64,000 nt of DNA, taken from positions 1 to 64,000 of the forward strand of contig JAVETB010000007.1 in NCBI GenBank assembly GCA_034006265.1, written 5' to 3'. The DNA comes from Syntrophus sp034006265 (GTDB lineage Bacteria; Desulfobacterota; Syntrophia; Syntrophales; Syntrophaceae). The position numbers and the translations under genes were made by a program. Of this stretch, positions 62,211 to 64,000 are shown piece by piece. The notes beneath the pieces are model-generated. The model was not told the origin of the DNA, made no database searches, and saw only the letters and a program-made list of their open reading frames with translations. The stretch's first letter is position 1. Each line of letters starts with the position of its first letter.

Positions 62211-63289
62211 AGGTTCCAACCCACCTCACCACCTTGACCACAAAAATTTTTCTGCAGGTTCGGCCCCGTGTCTATCATTACCTGGAGGACTGGCAGCGGT
62301 TCGCCGAGGCCATCCCGGATGCCGAACTGCGCCGGCAGGCCCTCATGAGCATCAAAGCCAAGGCGTTTCACTGCGAGGGCGGCGCCATCTATGCCCTGCT
62401 GGCGGGGCCTCATTTTGACGCAACCCTCCGGTTTATCATCGCCTATCAGACCATCAGCGACTATCTGGACAACCTCTGCGACCGCAGTACATCCCTTGAT
62501 CCTGAAGACTTCCGTATGCTTCACCGATCCATGCTGCACGCGCTGACTCCCGCGTCTTCCCTGGACAACTACTATGCCCTGCACCGGGAGCAGAACGATG
62601 GGGGATACCTGGCAGCCCTGGTTACAACCTGCCAGGAGGTATTGGGAAATCTTTCCTCGTACCCCCTCATTGCCCCGTTACTGCATGAACTCGCGGGCCA
62701 TTACCGGGAGCTGCAGGTGCATAAGCATGTCCGGAAGGATCAGCGGGTCCGGCGGCTGAACCAACTGTTTCTAAATCATCCGGAATATCAGTCTCAAATG
62801 ACCTGGTACGAGTTCTCCGCCTGCACGGGATCGACTCTGGGGATCTTCTGCCTCACCGCTTCCGCCTTTCAGCGGAACTTTGACCGTGATCGCGCCGAGC
62901 GCATCGCCAGGGCCTATTTTCCCTGGGTTCAGGGGCTGCACATTCTTCTGGACTATCTGGTCGATCAGGAGGAAGACCGCCATGGCGGAGATTTGAATTT
63001 CTGCTCCTTTTACCCGGACGCGAAGGAAATGGAGAGGCGCCTGAAGCATTTCTGTATCCGGGCGGATGAAAGCATATCGTATCTTCCTGACGCCCCCTTT
63101 CACCGGCTGATCAACCGAGGCCTTCTCGGCATCTATCTTGCGGACCCAAAGGCCCGTCGGCAGAAGGAGGTCCGGAAAATCGGCCGAAGGCTCATCGGAC
63201 AGGGAGGGGCTGCAGCGGTTTTCTTTTTTTTCCATTGCCTGATCTACCGCTGGATTTCTGAAAAAAGACACCGCAAGCAACGTCCTTGA
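62207..63289 (+). CDS. YtpB-like (DUF2600) terpene synthase homologue
   Basis: 360 residues of the DUF2600 family. In Bacillus, YtpB cyclises tetraprenyl diphosphate to tetraprenyl-beta-curcumene. The candidate Mg-binding helix is ISDYLDNLCDRS (Asp85 to Asp92), and a second acidic motif is LDYLVDQEEDR (about 248-258). The many helices and the length match. The start is TTG with GAGGAG 6 nt upstream and overlaps the MBL gene stop. A Lys/Arg-rich hydrophobic C-terminus (about 330-360) may bind membrane. Prenyl substrate and product are not inferable; the enzyme activity itself is an inference. Confidence 0.8.
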   Translation: MKVPTHLTTLTTKIFLQVRPRVYHYLEDWQRFAEAIPDAELRRQALMSIKAKAFHCEGGAIYALLAGPHFDATLRFIIAYQTISDYLDNLCDRSTSLDPEDFRMLHRSMLHALTPASSLDNYYALHREQNDGGYLAALVTTCQEVLGNLSSYPLIAPLLHELAGHYRELQVHKHVRKDQRVRRLNQLFLNHPEYQSQMTWYEFSACTGSTLGIFCLTASAFQRNFDRDRAERIARAYFPWVQGLHILLDYLVDQEEDRHGGDLNFCSFYPDAKEMERRLKHFCIRADESISYLPDAPFHRLINRGLLGIYLADPKARRQKEVRKIGRRLIGQGGAAAVFFFFHCLIYRWISEKRHRKQRP

Positions 63290-63477
63290 TTCTTTATTCC
63301 CCAGTCAGTGGAGAAAAATTCATCAATTTCCGGGCCATTTCCCGATCCGCCCTCCTGAAGCTTCTCGCGATTTCCCGTACAGATTCAACCCCTTAACAAT
63401 TATTTTGTTTGCCTCGTGAGCATGGCACATACGATGCAACATGGCGAACAAACTTGATAAAAGGAGACACCCCGAAC

Positions 63478-63894
63478 ATGGAGAGATTGGCTGTATGGAT
63501 CATCGGCTTGGCCCTTCTTGTCAGCGCCGCGGCGTTTGCCGGTGACCAGGCAGTCCCGGATTCTTCGGAATCCGGACACATCAAGGGGACATCCCTGAAG
63601 GCCGTCAAGATGAAAACGACGGGCAGGGTCGTGGAGGTTACGGACACCCTGCTGAAGATCGAGCGTACCGTTAAGGGAACGGCAGAAACGTTTGAGTTCA
63701 CGTTAGAAAAACCTATTACAAAGTTCAAGATCGGCGACAAGGTCGTCGTCCGTTACATCACCAGGGGCGATAAAAACGTCTTGAGGGAGATCACGCTGCA
63801 GCGAAGGGCAAAACCTCTGAAAAAGATCCTGCAGCCCGGTGAAAAAGAGGAGCCGGTTATTCCGCCCGCGAAGGGATCCGGCGTCGCAAAGTGA
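63478..63894 (+). CDS. Secreted small protein of unknown function
   Basis: 138 residues with a Sec signal peptide (MERLAVWIIGLALLVSAAAF, cleavage after AFA near 22). The mature part is beta-rich (TTGRVVEVTDTLLKIERTVKG, FEFTLEKPITKFKIGDKVVVRYI) with a Lys/Pro-rich tail, as in small periplasmic proteins with an OB-like fold. GGAG lies about 11 nt before the ATG. Function is unknown. It follows the YtpB-like gene by 188 bp. Confidence 0.6.
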   Translation: MERLAVWIIGLALLVSAAAFAGDQAVPDSSESGHIKGTSLKAVKMKTTGRVVEVTDTLLKIERTVKGTAETFEFTLEKPITKFKIGDKVVVRYITRGDKNVLREITLQRRAKPLKKILQPGEKEEPVIPPAKGSGVAK

Positions 63895-63977
63895 GGTAAT
63901 CCATGAGATTCTCATGGAAATAACGCTGTCCCCATGAGGAGGCAGCAAATAAAAAAAGTGAAAAGGAGAAGGATGAA

Positions 63978-64000
63978 ATGAAGAAGGCTATGGTATTTGC
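63978..64000 (+). CDS. Start of a gene cut by the window end
   Basis: ATG at 63978 with AAGGAG upstream opens MKKAMVF, which looks like the beginning of a signal peptide. Only seven full codons are inside the window, so the product cannot be named; an exported protein is likely by analogy with the gene before it. Confidence 0.5.

Overview
The window comes from the chromosome of a Gram-negative anaerobe. Lipid A/LPS genes (lpxL-like, waaA), an outer-membrane porin and a type IV pilus secretin show the double membrane. An AMP-forming acetyl-CoA synthetase followed by etfB, etfA and a membrane Fe-S/b-type cytochrome oxidoreductase, beside a thiolase and two acyl-CoA ligases, is the gene order I associate with syntrophic fatty-acid and benzoate degraders of the Syntrophus type (Deltaproteobacteria/Desulfobacterota). 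selA, a DUF39 homocysteine synthase and GcvH-like proteins fit that group. The assignment is inferred from gene content and family recognition; no search was run. No insertion sequence, prophage or CRISPR array was seen.

Layout. 1-4.6 kb: end of a surface-polysaccharide cluster (glycosyltransferase tail, methyltransferase, WaaP-like kinase, and an FrhB-like flavoprotein fused to a polysaccharide pyruvyl transferase). 4.7-6.3 kb (minus): membrane protein and lipid A acyltransferase. 6.5-18.8 kb: energy metabolism (defective-looking acyl-CoA ligase, thiolase, apgM, second acyl-CoA ligase, then the minus-strand operon acs-etfB-etfA-emo, with structured intercistronic hairpins). 19.6-27.7 kb: porin, hflX, waaA, rpe, a YacP-like NYN protein, holA and a LOG-family gene. 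27.8-31.6 kb (minus): rpsU, a GcvH-like protein without the lipoyl lysine, an M24 peptidase, a TPR protein and a DUF2845 protein. 31.6-36.6 kb (minus): pilMNOPQ behind an ftsB-like gene. 36.8-48.7 kb (minus): the conserved translation/RNA cluster rimP-nusA-infB-ylxP-rbfA-nrnA-truB-rpsO-pnp, followed by dut and DUF39. 48.9-60.3 kb (minus): tRNA-Gly(CCC), hisD, murA, prmC, prfA, rpmE, rho, yfiH, rluD, selA and a HemN-like radical SAM gene. 60.5-64 kb (plus): peptide deformylase, an RNase Z-like MBL protein, a YtpB-like (DUF2600) terpene synthase homologue and two secreted-protein genes, the last cut by the window end.

How they work together. Acs, EtfAB and the membrane oxidoreductase form a plausible energy-conserving route: acyl-CoA dehydrogenase electrons pass through EtfAB to the membrane quinone pool, and acetyl-CoA produced by the thiolase can be converted to acetate with ATP formation if Acs runs in reverse. 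Most of the rest is housekeeping translation, cell-wall and LPS machinery.

The features that most deserve a second look are the GcvH homologue with Asn in place of the lipoyl Lys, the acyl-CoA ligase with a degenerate P-loop and no A10 lysine, the YtpB-like terpene synthase homologue translationally coupled to an MBL hydrolase, the Fe-S flavoprotein/pyruvyl transferase fusion that keeps an internal ribosome-binding site, and a probable AUU start codon for hflX.
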